A DNA stretch of 64,000 bases from Klebsiella sp. BIGb0138 (GTDB taxonomy: Bacteria > Pseudomonadota > Gammaproteobacteria > Enterobacterales > Enterobacteriaceae), in assembly GCF_004342285.1 (NCBI RefSeq), contig NZ_SMCV01000004.1, positions 1 to 64,000 on the forward strand. Direction: 5' to 3'. Positions within the stretch are counted from its first letter, which is position 1, and each line of letters begins with the position of its first letter. Shown in pieces: positions 1-10,505 of the stretch. The position numbers and the translations under genes were made by a program. The notes under the pieces were generated by a model. It ran no database searches, had not been told where the DNA came from, and saw only the letters and a program-made list of their open reading frames with translations.

Positions 1-340
1 TTTGATGCTCGTGAATTAAACTTCGTAATGAATTACGTATGTTCACTCAGAGACTTGGTATTCATTTTTCGTCCGAAGACGTTAAGAATCCATGTCACTT
101 TGAGTGCCCACACAGATTGTCTGATAAATTGTTAAAGAGCAGTGCGACGGCGCTGAGCGCTCTGTCGCGAGGTCCCGTATAATACGTTTTCCTCATTCAG
201 AGTCAAGCGTTTATTTTTGCTTTTCTCCGCTGGCGTTCATCGCTGAACCCCGCTGACCCGGCGGCTTGCGTGCCGTTGTTCCGTGTCAGTGGAGGCGCAT
301 TATAGGGAGTTCTGAGACGTTGACAAGCCCTGTTTTAAAA
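1..340 (-). promoter_or_regulatory. rRNA operon tandem promoters P1/P2 and 16S leader
   Basis: Read on the minus strand, this is the upstream region of a ribosomal RNA operon whose 16S gene starts just outside the left edge. P1 has -35 TTGTCA (321-326) and -10 TATAAT (299-304) with a 16-bp spacer, and an A/T-rich UP-like tract just upstream (331-350). P2 has -35 TTGACT (201-206) and -10 TATTAT (179-184), also with a 16-bp spacer. The antitermination boxA (TGCTCTTTAACA) lies at 130-141 within a leader typical of enteric rrn operons. No rRNA coding sequence is inside the window. The 136 bp between P1 and yieP could hold Fis sites, which I did not resolve. Confidence 0.9.
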
Positions 341-476
341 AAACTTTTCAACCGTCTCTTTTTTCACCAAAGCGGCGTGTAAGGTGGCAAAAAACCAGCG
401 TTTTGCCGTTTTAACCAACGAAATAGCCCACCTGATGGCATACTGATAGAGTAAAAAAGAGAAAGGAACGGCATTT

Positions 477-1178
477 ATGTCTTTAAGCGCACAGCAACTG
501 GCGGCACAAAAGAACATCTCCTGGGTACTCGCGGAGAAACTGGCTCAAAAAATCCTGACCGGTGAATACCAGCCAGAAACGATTCTGCCCGGCGAAATGG
601 AGCTGGGTGAACAGTTCGGTGTGAGCCGCACGGCGGTACGCGAGGCGGTCAAGACGCTCACTGCAAAAGGAATGCTGTTGCCACGTCCACGCATTGGCAC
701 ACGGGTCATGCCTCGCAGTAACTGGAACTTTCTCGATAAAGAGCTGCTCTCATGGTGGTTAACGGAAGATAATTTTGAAGAGGTGGTGACCCATTTCCTC
801 GTCATGCGCAGCAGTCTGGAACCGCAGGCCTGTTTTCTGGCCGCCACATTAGGCAGCGCTGAACAGAAGGCCCAGCTCAATACCTTAATGGAAGAGATGA
901 GCCAGTTGAAAAGACGTTTTCAGCGTGAGCGCTGGATTGAAGTCGATATGGCCTGGCATGAGCACATCTATGAAATGAGCGGAAACCCGTTCCTGATCGC
1001 CTTCGCCTCGCTGTTTCATTCGGTGTACCACACCTACTTCACTTCGATTACCCAAAACGAAGTGGTGAAGCTGGATCTCCATCAGGCCATCGTTGACGCC
1101 ATTCAGGATAGCGACGGCCCGCGGGCGCTTAACGCCAGCCAGACGTTGTTGAACGCACCACACCATTCAGGCAAATAA
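477..1178 (+). CDS. yieP: FadR-subfamily GntR transcriptional regulator YieP
   Basis: A 233-residue regulator close in length and sequence to E. coli YieP (230 aa). Residues about 15-80 form the winged helix-turn-helix of the GntR family, recognisable from the PGEMELGEQFGVSRTAVREA region. Residues about 95-225 are the all-helical FCD effector domain with the usual Asp/His ligand positions (DMAWHEHIYEMSGNP region). The start is preceded by an AAGGAA Shine-Dalgarno. It runs away from the rRNA promoters and is followed after 12 bp by hsrA, so the two are probably co-transcribed, as in E. coli. Its inducer is not evident from the sequence. Confidence 0.9.
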   Translation: MSLSAQQLAAQKNISWVLAEKLAQKILTGEYQPETILPGEMELGEQFGVSRTAVREAVKTLTAKGMLLPRPRIGTRVMPRSNWNFLDKELLSWWLTEDNFEEVVTHFLVMRSSLEPQACFLAATLGSAEQKAQLNTLMEEMSQLKRRFQRERWIEVDMAWHEHIYEMSGNPFLIAFASLFHSVYHTYFTSITQNEVVKLDLHQAIVDAIQDSDGPRALNASQTLLNAPHHSGK

Positions 1179-1190
1179 CAAGGGTTCCGC

Positions 1191-2588
1191 ATGAGCGAAA
1201 AGAAAGGGCATAGTATGGCCGGGCTACCGTGGATCGCGGCCATGGCCTTTTTTATGCAGGCGCTGGACGCCACCATTCTGAATACCGCCCTTCCCGCCAT
1301 TGCGCACAGTCTCAACCGTTCGCCGCTGGCAATGCAATCCGCCATCATCAGTTATACCTTAACCGTCGCCATGCTTATCCCGGTCAGCGGTTGGCTGGCT
1401 GACCGTTTCGGCACACGCAAGGTATTCATTATTGCCGTCGGCCTGTTTACGCTCGGCTCGCTTGCCTGTGCCCTTTCCGATTCGCTGATGGAGCTGGTTA
1501 TCTTTCGCGTCATTCAAGGGATGGGCGGCGCGATGATGATGCCGGTAGCGCGCCTGGCATTATTGCGGGCCTATCCGCGCAGCGAACTACTGCCGGTACT
1601 GAACTTCGTCACCATGCCGGGGCTGGTCGGCCCGATTCTTGGGCCGGTTCTCGGTGGGATTCTGGTCACCTGGGCCAGCTGGCACTGGATTTTCCTGATA
1701 AATATCCCTATCGGCATTATCGGGATACTCTACGCCCGTAAATATATGCCGGACTTCACCACGCCACGTCGTCGCTTTGATACCAGCGGTTTCCTGCTGT
1801 TTGGTTTGAGCCTGGTGCTGTTTTCCAGCGGCATCGAGCTGTTTGGCGAGAGAATTGTCGCGACCTGGATTGCTCTGTCGATCATCGCCCTGAGCATCCT
1901 TTTACTGTTGGCCTATATTCGCCACGCGCGTCGCCACCCAACGCCGCTGATCGCGCTTTCTTTATTTAAGACCCGTACGTTCTCAGTCGGTATAGCCGGA
2001 AATCTGGCCACCCGTCTGGGCACCGGCTGCGTGCCATTTCTGATGCCGCTGATGCTACAGGTCGGGTTTGGCTATCCGGCAATCATCGCGGGCTGCATGA
2101 TAGCCCCCACCGCTATCGGCTCGATTATCGCGAAATCCACCGTCACCCAGATTTTACGCTGGCTGGGCTATCGGAAAACCCTGGTGGGGGTAACGATATT
2201 TATCGGTCTGATGATCGCCCAGTTCTCATTCCAGTCTCCGGAAATGCCGATCTGGATGCTATTGCTGCCGCTGTTTGTACTGGGAATGGCGATGTCCACC
2301 CAGTTCACCTCGATGAACACCATCACGCTGGCGGATTTGACCGATGATAACGCCAGTAGCGGAAACAGCCTGCTGGCCGTTACCCAACAGCTGTCAATCA
2401 GCCTCGGGGTCGCTATTAGCGCGGCGGTACTGCGTTTTTATGAAGGGTTCGACAGCGCCAATACCGTGGAGCAGTTCCACTACACCTTTATGACAATGGG
2501 GGCGATCACCATCATATCGGCGCTGACCTTTATGCTGTTAAGAGCAAAAGATGGCCGCAACCTGATCAAGGAGCGGCACAAACGTTAA
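1191..2588 (+). CDS. hsrA: MFS multidrug-type transporter HsrA (DHA2, 14-TM)
   Basis: A 465-residue, very hydrophobic inner-membrane protein of the major facilitator superfamily, DHA2 (drug:H+ antiporter, 14-helix) branch. It carries motif A ([13 protein letters not shown], around residue 70) and motif C-like glycine/proline runs ([12 protein letters not shown], around residue 150). Length and sequence correspond to E. coli HsrA/YieO (475 aa). A second in-frame ATG eight codons in is possible, but the first is favoured by the upstream GGG. The gene is 12 bp after yieP. Its stop overlaps the stop of convergent rbsR by 3-4 bases, leaving no room for an intergenic terminator. The transported substrate is unknown. 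Confidence 0.9.
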   Translation: MSEKKGHSMAGLPWIAAMAFFMQALDATILNTALPAIAHSLNRSPLAMQSAIISYTLTVAMLIPVSGWLADRFGTRKVFIIAVGLFTLGSLACALSDSLMELVIFRVIQGMGGAMMMPVARLALLRAYPRSELLPVLNFVTMPGLVGPILGPVLGGILVTWASWHWIFLINIPIGIIGILYARKYMPDFTTPRRRFDTSGFLLFGLSLVLFSSGIELFGERIVATWIALSIIALSILLLLAYIRHARRHPTPLIALSLFKTRTFSVGIAGNLATRLGTGCVPFLMPLMLQVGFGYPAIIAGCMIAPTAIGSIIAKSTVTQILRWLGYRKTLVGVTIFIGLMIAQFSFQSPEMPIWMLLLPLFVLGMAMSTQFTSMNTITLADLTDDNASSGNSLLAVTQQLSISLGVAISAAVLRFYEGFDSANTVEQFHYTFMTMGAITIISALTFMLLRAKDGRNLIKERHKR

Positions 2589-3577
2589 GCTGAACCGCGA
2601 ATCACCAGTTCAGGAGTGAGCTGTACGCGCTGCTGTTTCTGGCCCGGATCGGCCATGCGGTGAATCAGCACATCGATGGCCAGCTCACCCAGTTCATCTT
2701 TCGGCTGATGGATAGTAGTGAGCGGCGGCGTCATATAGCGCGCCAGTTCGATATCGTCATAGCCCACCAGCGCCATATCCTGCGGGATACGCAGCCCGGC
2801 CTGATAAAGCGACTGATACGCCCCAACCGCCATTGCATCGTTGCCGACAAACACCGCCTGTGGCCGCTCGGGTAACGCGAGCAGCTGTTGCATGGCGTTA
2901 AAGCCGCCGCCAAATTCGAAGTCGCTGGTGATGACATAGCCTGCGGTAATGGCAAGTCCGGCGCGGGACATCGCCGCGTGATATCCCTCAAGGCGCAGGC
3001 GCGATGGCGTTTTATCCAGCGGCCCGGCAATACAGGCCACTCGGGTATACCCTTTATCAATCAGATACTGCGTCGCCATATCGCCACCCAGTAGAGAGTT
3101 ATCCTGAATCAGATCGCTATCACCATCGAACGGCGCCCAGTCCATCATCACCGTGGGCACCGATGGGTAGCGCTGCATGATCTCCGGGGAAGGTTGATGC
3201 GTTTCGGTACACAGCAGCAGTAAGCCATCGACGCGTTTTTGCATCAGCGTTTCAAGATTACGGTTCATCCGCTGCTCATCCCCCTCGGTATTACACAGCA
3301 CCAGGCTATAGCCGCGTTCAAAGCAGCTCCGCTCCACGCCGCGCACCAGTTCCGAATAAAACGGATTGGTACTGGCGGTGATCAGCATACCGATGGTCCG
3401 GGTCTGGTTGAGCTTGAGGCTACGCGCCAGCGCGGAGGGTGCGTAGTTCAGGTTTTTAATCGCCGCATCGACTTTGGCGGTAATCGCCTCACTGACGAAG
3501 CGATCTTTATTAATGACGTGAGAAACTGTTGAAGTGGAAACGCCCGCCGCGCGGGCTACATCCTTCATGGTAGCCAA
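2585..3577 (-). CDS. rbsR: Ribose operon repressor RbsR (LacI family)
   Basis: A 330-residue LacI-family repressor. The N-terminal helix-turn-helix ([19 protein letters not shown], residues about 4-22) and the hinge helix with ALARSL (around 50-56) are intact. They are followed by a periplasmic-binding-protein-like ribose-sensing core. It is the last gene of rbsDACBKR, three bases after rbsK. Ribose relieves binding to the palindromic operator upstream of rbsD. Two such palindromes are present here (8457-8472 and 8537-8548). In enterics RbsR also affects purine genes, which is family knowledge and not shown by the sequence. Confidence 0.96.
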   Translation of the reverse strand: MATMKDVARAAGVSTSTVSHVINKDRFVSEAITAKVDAAIKNLNYAPSALARSLKLNQTRTIGMLITASTNPFYSELVRGVERSCFERGYSLVLCNTEGDEQRMNRNLETLMQKRVDGLLLLCTETHQPSPEIMQRYPSVPTVMMDWAPFDGDSDLIQDNSLLGGDMATQYLIDKGYTRVACIAGPLDKTPSRLRLEGYHAAMSRAGLAITAGYVITSDFEFGGGFNAMQQLLALPERPQAVFVGNDAMAVGAYQSLYQAGLRIPQDMALVGYDDIELARYMTPPLTTIHQPKDELGELAIDVLIHRMADPGQKQQRVQLTPELVIRGSA

Positions 3578-3580
3578 ACG

Positions 3581-4510
3581 TTACCCCTGTTGACGTAAAA
3601 ACTCGTCGATCTCTTCGCGCCATGGTACGGAAGGCTGCGCGCCTTTGCGGGTAACGGCAATGGCAGCGGCGGCATGAGCAAAGCGGATCGCCTCGTCCAG
3701 CGCGGTTCCTTCCAGTAAGGCAGTCACGACTGCGCCATTAAAGGTATCACCGGCGGCAATTGTATCGATGGCCTGCACTTTAAAGCCGGGAACCCGACGC
3801 CCTTTACCTTCCTGGCTAAGCCATACGCCGCGGCTCCCGAGGGTAATCATCACCGTACCAATACCTTTTTCATGCAGCGCCCTGGCCGCATGTGCCGCAT
3901 CGTCGTCGTTTTCCACACGGATGCCGGTCAGCTTTTCCGCTTCGGTTTCGTTAGGCGTAATGATATCCACCAGCGCGAGCAGTTCATCTGACAACTCACG
4001 CGCCGGCGCCGGGTTCAGCACCACGGTGGTGTGATTTTGATGGGCGATTTTCGCCGCGGCCAGTACGCTTTCCAGCGGCGACTCCAGCTGCATCAACAGC
4101 GCCTGAGCGCTGGCAATACGTTCTTTTTCGGCCTCAACCCGCGCAACAGAGAGCGCGGCATTGGCGCCGGCATGAATACCGATAACATTCTCACCTTCGG
4201 CATTAACAAAGATCAGCGCCACGCCGGTCGATTCACCGGTGACGGCACGCACCGGCGCCACATCGATATTATCGCTCGCCAGCTGGCGGCGGATGCGTTC
4301 GCCGATATCGTCATCGCCGGTACAGGCGATAAATGCAATATCCGCTCCGCTACGCCCGGCGGCAACGGCCTGGTTCGCGCCCTTACCGCCGAAAGCCACC
4401 TGATAGTGGTTACCGGTGACGGTTTCGCCCGGCGTCGGGAAAGATACAAGGTTAAGAATGTGATCGGCATTAATGCTGCCAAGGACGACAAGTTTGCCTG
4501 CGGTTTTCAT
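3581..4510 (-). CDS. rbsK: Ribokinase
   Basis: A 309-residue PfkB-family sugar kinase that phosphorylates D-ribose with ATP to ribose 5-phosphate in the cytosol. The N-terminal glycine-rich GGKGANQAVAAG motif (around residue 42) and the C-terminal AAGDTFNGA motif with the catalytic aspartate (around residue 253) are both present. So are the NPAPAR and NETEAEKLTG motifs that line the nucleotide site. It is expressed as part of rbsDACBKR. It is separated from rbsB by a 102-bp gap with a strong hairpin, and rbsR follows after three bases. Confidence 0.97.
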   Translation of the reverse strand: MKTAGKLVVLGSINADHILNLVSFPTPGETVTGNHYQVAFGGKGANQAVAAGRSGADIAFIACTGDDDIGERIRRQLASDNIDVAPVRAVTGESTGVALIFVNAEGENVIGIHAGANAALSVARVEAEKERIASAQALLMQLESPLESVLAAAKIAHQNHTTVVLNPAPARELSDELLALVDIITPNETEAEKLTGIRVENDDDAAHAARALHEKGIGTVMITLGSRGVWLSQEGKGRRVPGFKVQAIDTIAAGDTFNGAVVTALLEGTALDEAIRFAHAAAAIAVTRKGAQPSVPWREEIDEFLRQQG

Positions 4511-4531
4511 TATTTCTGTTCCCGGGAAAGC

Positions 4532-4554
4532 GCGCCACCGGACTCCGGTGGCGC
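4532..4554 (-). promoter_or_regulatory. Intercistronic hairpin between rbsB and rbsK
   Basis: A perfect 10-bp inverted repeat (GCGCCACCGG / CCGGTGGCGC) with a 3-nt loop lies in the gap between rbsB and rbsK. On the minus strand it is not followed by a clean T tract. It is therefore more likely a 3' stability element or partial terminator that keeps binding-protein mRNA more abundant than rbsK-rbsR mRNA. That role is inferred. Confidence 0.6.
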
Positions 4555-4612
4555 ATGCCCTGCTTTTCTTTTTTATATTGTCCCTCGGACCGTCGCCGGC
4601 CCGAATCGCATA

Positions 4613-5503
4613 TTACTGCTTAATAACCAGTTTCAGCTCAACCGGATAGCTGGCATCCACTTTTTCGCCCTTCAGCACTTTATCAGCAGTCTCGACGCCT
4701 TTCACGCCGATCTGCTCCGGCAACTGAGCGATGGTCGCTGCCAGTTTGCCACTATTTACTGCTTTTTCGCCATCCGGAGTGCCGTCAAATCCAACCACCA
4801 TCACATCGGATTTACCCGCAGTCTGCAACGCACGCAGCGCGCCCAGCGCCATTTCATCATTCTGCGCAAACACCGCCTGCACGTCAGGATGCGCCGTCAA
4901 CAGATTCTGCATCACGTTCAGACCTTTAGTACGGTCAAAGTCCGCCGGCTGGCTGGCCAGCACGTTGAATTTATGCGCGGCAACGGCCTGCCTGAAGCCT
5001 TCGCCACGTTCACGTGCCGCGGAAGTCCCGGCAATGCCTTGCAGTTCAATAACCTTCGCGCCTTCACCGGTTTTCTTCGCAATATAGTCGCCGGCCATCT
5101 TACCGCCCAGCACGTTATCAGAAGCGATATGGCTGACAACGTCGCCTTTCGCAGCCTGACGGTCAAGGGTAATCACCGGAATCTTCGCCTGGTTAGCCAT
5201 CTTCACGGCATTACCGACAGCATCAGAGTCCGTTGGGTTAATCAGCAGCAGCTTAGCGCCGCGTACCGTTAAATCCTGCACGTTCGCCAGCTCTTTCGCC
5301 GGGTTGTTCTGCGAATCCAGCACCACCAGGTTATAGCCCAGTTTGTCCGCTTCTTTCTGCGCGCCGTCTTTCAGGGAGACAAAGAACGGGTTATTCAGAG
5401 TAGAGATAACCAGAGCGATAGTGTCTTTTGCCATCGCGTTGGCACTGACGGTCGCGCTTAAAGCAACAGCAGATACCAGGGTCGCCAGTTTTTTCATATT
5501 CAT
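4613..5503 (-). CDS. rbsB: D-ribose periplasmic binding protein RbsB
   Basis: A 296-residue periplasmic receptor for D-ribose that delivers the sugar to RbsAC and also serves the Trg chemoreceptor in enterics. The N-terminus is a Sec signal peptide with Lys-Lys and a hydrophobic stretch, cleaved probably after ANAMA (residue 25). The mature start KDTIALVIS and the ligand-pocket segments ([24 protein letters not shown]) match the E. coli protein. It is the fourth gene of the ribose operon. A hairpin after its stop (4532-4554) may protect its mRNA. Confidence 0.97.
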   Translation of the reverse strand: MNMKKLATLVSAVALSATVSANAMAKDTIALVISTLNNPFFVSLKDGAQKEADKLGYNLVVLDSQNNPAKELANVQDLTVRGAKLLLINPTDSDAVGNAVKMANQAKIPVITLDRQAAKGDVVSHIASDNVLGGKMAGDYIAKKTGEGAKVIELQGIAGTSAARERGEGFRQAVAAHKFNVLASQPADFDRTKGLNVMQNLLTAHPDVQAVFAQNDEMALGALRALQTAGKSDVMVVGFDGTPDGEKAVNSGKLAATIAQLPEQIGVKGVETADKVLKGEKVDASYPVELKLVIKQ

Positions 5504-5530
5504 AGTTAAGATGTCCTGTAGAGTTCTTAG

Positions 5531-6496
5531 TTACTGCTTTTTGTTATCTACCAGCACCGCCAGCAAAATGACCACCGCTTTCACGATCATCTGGTAATAG
5601 GAAGAAACGCCTAATAGATTCAAACCATTGTTCAGGAAGCCAAGGATCAATGCACCAATCAGGGTACCAACGATACGACCTTTCCCTCCAGCCAGGCTGG
5701 TGCCGCCCAGCACAACCGCCGCAATGGCATCCAGTTCATAACCGGTACCCGCCGTCGGCTGTGCGGAAGAGAGACGCGCCACTTCGATAATTCCCGCCAG
5801 CGAAGCCAGCAGACCGCACAAAGAATAGACGATGATTTTCACTTTATTGACGCTGATACCGGACAGACGCGTCGCCGCTTCGTTACCGCCCAGCGCGTAG
5901 ATGTAACGGCCCAGACGCGTGTGATGCAGCATGTACCAGGCGGCAAGGAACACGATAGCCATAATCCACACCGGTGTAGGAACCCCTAACGGGCGGCCGA
6001 TACCGAACCAGCCAAACAGATCGGCGTTGTCGGTGAACCCGGTATTGACCGGGCTGCCGTTGGTATACACCATCGTCACCCCTCGCAGCAGCAGCATCAT
6101 CACCAGGGTGGCGATAAAGGCCTGTACGCGCCCTTTCGCCACAATGACCCCGGTAACGGCGCCAATCGCTGCGCCTAAGGCGAGGGCCGCAGCGATCGCC
6201 ACCAGCGCGTTGACCTCCAGCCCCACAATCGACGCCGCCACCGCGCCGGTCAGCGCCAGCAGGGAACCGACGGACAGGTCAATCCCCGAGGTCAGAATAA
6301 CCAGCGTCATGCCGACGGCCATAATGGCGTTGACCGAGGTCTGTTGCAGAATATTGAACAGGTTATTGATGGTAAAAAAGTTGGGGCTCATGGTCGAAAC
6401 AATCGCTATCAGCACCAACAGGGCAATCAGCGACTTTTGCTCCATCAGCCATGCTTTCGTGAAATAGCGGCGACCAGAAACAGCCTGGGTTGTCAT
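5531..6496 (-). CDS. rbsC: Ribose ABC transporter permease RbsC
   Basis: A 321-residue inner-membrane permease of the BPD_transp_2 family with about eight to ten hydrophobic segments. The ATPase-contact loop (the ARLSSAQPTAGTGYELDAIA area, around residue 235) and the GGTSLAGGKGRI motif are typical of sugar permeases of the RbsC/XylH/AraH type. It forms the membrane pore as a homodimer with RbsA. It sits five bases after rbsA and 27 bases before rbsB in the operon. Confidence 0.97.
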   Translation of the reverse strand: MTTQAVSGRRYFTKAWLMEQKSLIALLVLIAIVSTMSPNFFTINNLFNILQQTSVNAIMAVGMTLVILTSGIDLSVGSLLALTGAVAASIVGLEVNALVAIAAALALGAAIGAVTGVIVAKGRVQAFIATLVMMLLLRGVTMVYTNGSPVNTGFTDNADLFGWFGIGRPLGVPTPVWIMAIVFLAAWYMLHHTRLGRYIYALGGNEAATRLSGISVNKVKIIVYSLCGLLASLAGIIEVARLSSAQPTAGTGYELDAIAAVVLGGTSLAGGKGRIVGTLIGALILGFLNNGLNLLGVSSYYQMIVKAVVILLAVLVDNKKQ

Positions 6497-6501
6497 CTTT
6501 T

Positions 6502-8007
6502 TTACTCCTGATTCACACGGTTAAGCTTGCCCACAGCGGCAGCCATCAATACTTCCTGAGTGGCCTGCTCGCGTGTGAATTCACCGCCGAGATGCCCTTC
6601 ATGCATCACAATGATGCGATCGCTCATGCCCAACACTTCCGGCATCTCCGAGGAGACCAGAATGATGCTCAGACCATCGGCTTTAAACTGGTTAATCAGC
6701 TGGTAGATCTCTTTCTTCGCGCCGACGTCCACACCGCGGGTCGGCTCATCAAGGATCAATACCTTCGGTCGCGTCATCAGCCCGCGGGCGATGGCCACCT
6801 TCTGTTGGTTACCACCGGAGAGCAGGCCAATCGCCTGTTCCATTGACGGCGTTTTAACATTAAACAGACGGATAAAATCACTCACCGCCTGCTGTTCATC
6901 TTGATGTTTCAGGCGGCCGCCGGCATGGCTGAAATAGCGCAGCGCCGTTAAGGACATATTTTCTTTCACCGACATGCCAAGCACTAAGCCGTCGCGCTTG
7001 CGATCTTCAGAGATGTAGACAATCCCGTTCGCCAGGCCGTCCTGAGGAGAACGGGTCACCACTTCACGACCGTCGAGCGTCACGGAGCCGCTGCTGCGCG
7101 GCAGGGCGCCGTACAACACCTTCATCAGTTCCGTACGACCGGCGCCCATCAGCCCGGCGACGCCGAGAATCTCCCCCTGACGCAGGGTGAAGGTGACATT
7201 TTCAACGCCCGGGCCGCACAGGTTATCGACCTTCAGGCGAATCGCCCCCGGCGCTTTATCCAGATGCGGATACTGATCTTCCAGTTTGCGGCCCACCATC
7301 ATTTCAATCAGCAGATCTTCATTAAGGCTGGCGACCTCGCGCTCGGCGATAAACTGCCCGTCGCGAAATACCGTCACATCATCGCAAATCTCGAAAATCT
7401 CTTTCATCCGGTGGGAGATATAAACAATCCCGCGCCCCTGCGCTTTCAGCTCGCGGATCACGCGAAACAGAGATTCCGTTTCGGTATCGGTCAACGCATC
7501 CGTCGGCTCATCCATAATGATGACCTTCGACTCAAAGCTCAGCACCTTGGCAATTTCGACCATTTGCTGATCGCCGATCGACAGATCGCCCACCAGCTTC
7601 TGGCTGTTAAAGCGTAAGTTCAGCTTTGCCAGCAGCTTATCGGCTTCGGCATACATCTTTTTCCAGTCGATTTTGCCGAACCGGTTAACGAATTCACGAC
7701 CAAGGAAAATATTTTCCGCGATCGTCAGCTGAGGGATCAGGTTGAGTTCCTGGTGAATAATGCCAATCCCGGCTTCCTGGGAAGATTTAGGTCCGTTGAA
7801 CGCCACCTCCTGACCTAGCCACAGGAGAGAACCGGCATCGCGGGCATAGATACCGGTCAGCACCTTCATCATGGTGGACTTGCCGGCACCGTTTTCCCCG
7901 ACCAGCGCCATCACGCGGCCAGCATAAACATTGAGCGAGGCGCCGGAGAGCGCCTTCACGCCAGGGAACGCTTTATCGATCCCCTTTAATTGCAATAAGG
8001 CTTCCAT
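6502..8007 (-). CDS. rbsA: Ribose ABC transporter ATP-binding protein RbsA
   Basis: A 501-residue tandem ATPase with two nucleotide-binding domains, which energises ribose import. The first domain has Walker A GENGAGKS (residues 37-44) and Walker B IIMDEPT. The second has a degenerate P-loop (GLMGAGRTE) but an intact signature [15 protein letters not shown] and Walker [12 protein letters not shown]. This asymmetry is normal for RbsA/MglA/AraG. Length equals the E. coli protein. It follows rbsD by ten bases. Confidence 0.97.
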   Translation of the reverse strand: MEALLQLKGIDKAFPGVKALSGASLNVYAGRVMALVGENGAGKSTMMKVLTGIYARDAGSLLWLGQEVAFNGPKSSQEAGIGIIHQELNLIPQLTIAENIFLGREFVNRFGKIDWKKMYAEADKLLAKLNLRFNSQKLVGDLSIGDQQMVEIAKVLSFESKVIIMDEPTDALTDTETESLFRVIRELKAQGRGIVYISHRMKEIFEICDDVTVFRDGQFIAEREVASLNEDLLIEMMVGRKLEDQYPHLDKAPGAIRLKVDNLCGPGVENVTFTLRQGEILGVAGLMGAGRTELMKVLYGALPRSSGSVTLDGREVVTRSPQDGLANGIVYISEDRKRDGLVLGMSVKENMSLTALRYFSHAGGRLKHQDEQQAVSDFIRLFNVKTPSMEQAIGLLSGGNQQKVAIARGLMTRPKVLILDEPTRGVDVGAKKEIYQLINQFKADGLSIILVSSEMPEVLGMSDRIIVMHEGHLGGEFTREQATQEVLMAAAVGKLNRVNQE

Positions 8008-8017
8008 ATCGGCGACC

Positions 8018-8437
8018 TCAGAACGTCACGCCGGCACAGAGAATAATGTTCGCATACGGGGAGCACTCCCCGCTGCGAATCACCGCCTGGCTGTCTGCGG
8101 TTTGCTTTTTAAACTGCTCATGACTGGTGTAACGAATTTCAATGGTGTTTCCCTGGTGTTGCTGCAGCAGCTCAAGGTGATTGAGCAACGTCGCATGGAG
8201 CTGCGGATTATGCGTTTTTATCTCTTCCGCAAGGATCGCCGCCTCGACCTGCATTTCCGCTGTCACCACCTCCAGAACCTGCATAAAGGAGGGAACGCCC
8301 TGAGTTAACGCCATATCGATGCGCGCGCTGCTGCGGGGAACCGGTAAACCGGCATCGCAGACCACCAGCGTATCGGTATGACCCAGGCGAGAGATAACCG
8401 AGGAAATATCAGCGTTAAGTACGGTACCTTTTTTCAT
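8018..8437 (-). CDS. rbsD: D-ribose pyranase RbsD
   Basis: A 139-residue enzyme that interconverts beta-pyranose and furanose forms of ribose so that the kinase can use it. The ORF is open for another 48 codons upstream, but the start at 8437 ([20 protein letters not shown]) matches the family length and N-terminus, and an AAGAG Shine-Dalgarno precedes it. The conserved His-20 is visible in GHTD, and Asp-28 lies in VVCDAG. It is the first gene of rbsDACBKR, 20 bp downstream of the proximal RbsR palindrome. Confidence 0.96.
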   Translation of the reverse strand: MKKGTVLNADISSVISRLGHTDTLVVCDAGLPVPRSSARIDMALTQGVPSFMQVLEVVTAEMQVEAAILAEEIKTHNPQLHATLLNHLELLQQHQGNTIEIRYTSHEQFKKQTADSQAVIRSGECSPYANIILCAGVTF

Positions 8438-8456
8438 TTTTCTCTTTTGCTCCACT

Positions 8457-8472
8457 AGCGAAACGTTTCGCT
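8457..8472 (-). promoter_or_regulatory. RbsR operator O1 (rbs promoter)
   Basis: A perfect 16-bp palindrome AGCGAAACGTTTCGCT lies 20 bp upstream of rbsD. It has the CGAAACGTTTCG core of enterobacterial RbsR operators. Its position fits a repressor site at or just after the transcription start of the rbs operon. Confidence 0.88.
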
Positions 8473-8536
8473 GAACAAAGTATTGTGAATCCGCGAGCGA
8501 AAAACCATCGCCAGAAGAGAGAAATGTGATCGCCAT

Positions 8537-8548
8537 CGAAACGTTTCG
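8537..8548 (-). promoter_or_regulatory. Second RbsR-type palindrome O2, overlapping a CRP half-site
   Basis: The same 12-bp core CGAAACGTTTCG recurs 78 bp (centre to centre) upstream of O1. On the minus strand a TCACA half-site follows immediately (8524-8528), with a poor partner half inside the palindrome, so a CRP site may overlap it. Two RbsR sites would allow looping or dual control. Function is inferred. Confidence 0.65.
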
Positions 8549-8580
8549 CAAACGCGAGGGAAGAAAAGTGAACTGCGGCA

Positions 8581-8616
8581 AAAAACAACAAAAAGCCCTT
8601 CACGAGGAAGGGCTTC
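8581..8616 (-). terminator. kup rho-independent terminator
   Basis: An 8-bp perfect stem (AGCCCTTC 8594-8601 / GAAGGGCT 8607-8614) with a 5-nt loop is followed on the minus strand by T-rich sequence down to 8581. It lies seven bases after the kup stop codon and separates kup from the rbs promoter. Confidence 0.85.
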
Positions 8617-8622
8617 TGACCA

Positions 8623-10491
8623 TCAAATTTCGACCTGGGTACCCAGTTCTATCACCCGGTTTGGCGGGATTTCAAACTGGTCCGGCGCTCGCAGAGCGTT
8701 GCGCTGCAGCAGCAGATACAGTTTGCCGCGCAGGCGCAGATACCATGGCCGTTTGCCGATAATCAGCGACTCATGCGACATAAAGAACGAGGTTTCCATC
8801 ATCCTGCAGCTTAGACCTTCCAGCCCGCAGCGGTGGAAAACCTCTTCCACGTTCGGCGTTTCGCGCCAGCCGTAGCTCGCAACCACCCGCCAGAACGACG
8901 GCGAAATCTGCTCGATCTGCACCCGGCGGACGTTATGCACATAAGGCGCATCTTCAGTACGCAGCGTGAGCAGAATCACCCGCTCATGCAGCACCTTGTT
9001 GTGCTTCAGGTTATGCAGCAGGGCAAAAGGAATCACGTTCAGCGCACGGGACATATATACCGCTGTCCCCGGAACGCGAACCGGCGGCGATTTTTCCAGG
9101 GAAGAGATCATCGCCTCCAGGGAGTTGCCGTGTTCATGCATCCGACGCAGCAGACGGAAGCGTTCGCTCTTCCAGGTCGTCATTACGGTGAACATCACCA
9201 GCCCCAGCGTCAACGGCAGCCAGCCGCCGGAGACAATCTTATCCAGGTTGGCCGAGAACAGCGGCAGATCGATACACATAAAGGCGATAAACAGCAGCGC
9301 CACGAGGAATTTATTCCAGTGCCAGTTTTGACGAGCCACCGTGGTGAAAAGAATGGTGGTCAACACCATTGTCCCGGTCACCGCAATACCGTACGCCGCC
9401 GCCAGATTAGAGGAGTGCTCAAAGTTGATAATCACGATGACCACCGAGACGTACAGCAGCCAGTTGATGAACGGTATATAAATCTGCCCGGACTCCATTT
9501 CGGAAGTATGGATAATGCGCATTGGCGACAAATAGCCCAAACGCACCGCCTGGCGAGTCAGCGAGAAGACCCCGGAAATCACCGCCTGCGAGGCGATAAC
9601 CGTCGCCAGCGCAGCGATAATCAGCATCGGGATCAGCGCCCACTCGGGGGCCAGCAGGAAGAAAGGGTTTTTTATCGCTTCCGGATGTTTTAACAGCAGC
9701 GCCCCTTGACCAAAGTAGTTCAGCACCAGTGAAGGCAGTACGACTGAAAACCAGGCCAGGCGAATCGGCAGCTTACCGAAGTGCCCCATATCAGCATACA
9801 GCGCCTCAACGCCGGTAATGGCCAGCACCACCGCTCCGAGCGCGACAAACGAGACGGTTTTATATTCGAGGAAGAAGTGAACCGCCCAGTAGGGATTCAA
9901 CGCCTGCAGCACTTCCGGGTTAGCCAGAATGCTTCGCGCTCCCAGCACCGCCAGCAGCAGGAACCAGATCAGCATAATCGGCGCGAACAGCTTGCCCACC
10001 ATGCTGGTACCGTGCTTCTGGATCGCAAACAGCAGCGTCAGCACGATAATGGATATCGGGACAATCCAGGTATCCAGGTCGGGGGCGATAATTTCCAGCC
10101 CTTCAATGGCCGACATCACCGAGATAGCCGGGGTAATAACCACCTCACCGTAGAAAAAGCTACCGCCAATCAGGCCCAGAATCACCAGAACCGATGTCAT
10201 TCGCGCGGACGTGTTGCGTCCCGCCAGCGACATTAGCGTCAGGATCCCCCCTTCACCGGCGTTGTCAGCGCGCATAACGAAGGTGATATATTTGAGTGAT
10301 ACGGTGAAGATTAACAGCCAGAAAATCAGCGACAGAAAGCCAAAAACAGCATCACGTTCAACGCCAAACCCAAACTGACCAGACAGACATTCTCGAAGTG
10401 TATACAGTGGGCTGGTACCGATATCGCCGTATACCACGCCGATAGCCGCTAACGTTACCGCTGGCAGCGATTGCTTATTATCAGAGCTCAT
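8623..10491 (-). CDS. kup: Low-affinity potassium transporter Kup
   Basis: A 622-residue K+ uptake protein of the HAK/KUP/KT family, the same length as E. coli Kup. About twelve membrane helices fill residues 10-430. The family signature ([17 protein letters not shown], around residue 18) is intact, and the last 180 residues form the hydrophilic cytoplasmic domain. It works as a K+/H+ symporter, constitutive and most useful at low pH. It ends in its own terminator. Its start codon lies only 14 bp from a palindromic repeat element (10506-10633), and the ribosome-binding sequence is weak. Confidence 0.97.
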   Translation of the reverse strand: MSSDNKQSLPAVTLAAIGVVYGDIGTSPLYTLRECLSGQFGFGVERDAVFGFLSLIFWLLIFTVSLKYITFVMRADNAGEGGILTLMSLAGRNTSARMTSVLVILGLIGGSFFYGEVVITPAISVMSAIEGLEIIAPDLDTWIVPISIIVLTLLFAIQKHGTSMVGKLFAPIMLIWFLLLAVLGARSILANPEVLQALNPYWAVHFFLEYKTVSFVALGAVVLAITGVEALYADMGHFGKLPIRLAWFSVVLPSLVLNYFGQGALLLKHPEAIKNPFFLLAPEWALIPMLIIAALATVIASQAVISGVFSLTRQAVRLGYLSPMRIIHTSEMESGQIYIPFINWLLYVSVVIVIINFEHSSNLAAAYGIAVTGTMVLTTILFTTVARQNWHWNKFLVALLFIAFMCIDLPLFSANLDKIVSGGWLPLTLGLVMFTVMTTWKSERFRLLRRMHEHGNSLEAMISSLEKSPPVRVPGTAVYMSRALNVIPFALLHNLKHNKVLHERVILLTLRTEDAPYVHNVRRVQIEQISPSFWRVVASYGWRETPNVEEVFHRCGLEGLSCRMMETSFFMSHESLIIGKRPWYLRLRGKLYLLLQRNALRAPDQFEIPPNRVIELGTQVEI

Positions 10492-10505
10492 AGACTAGTC
10501 TTTTC

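Noticed and set aside
1..120. Part of the 16S rRNA gene at the left edge
   Set aside because: The sequence matches the rrn leader; the mature 16S 5' end would begin some 15-20 bases beyond the window.
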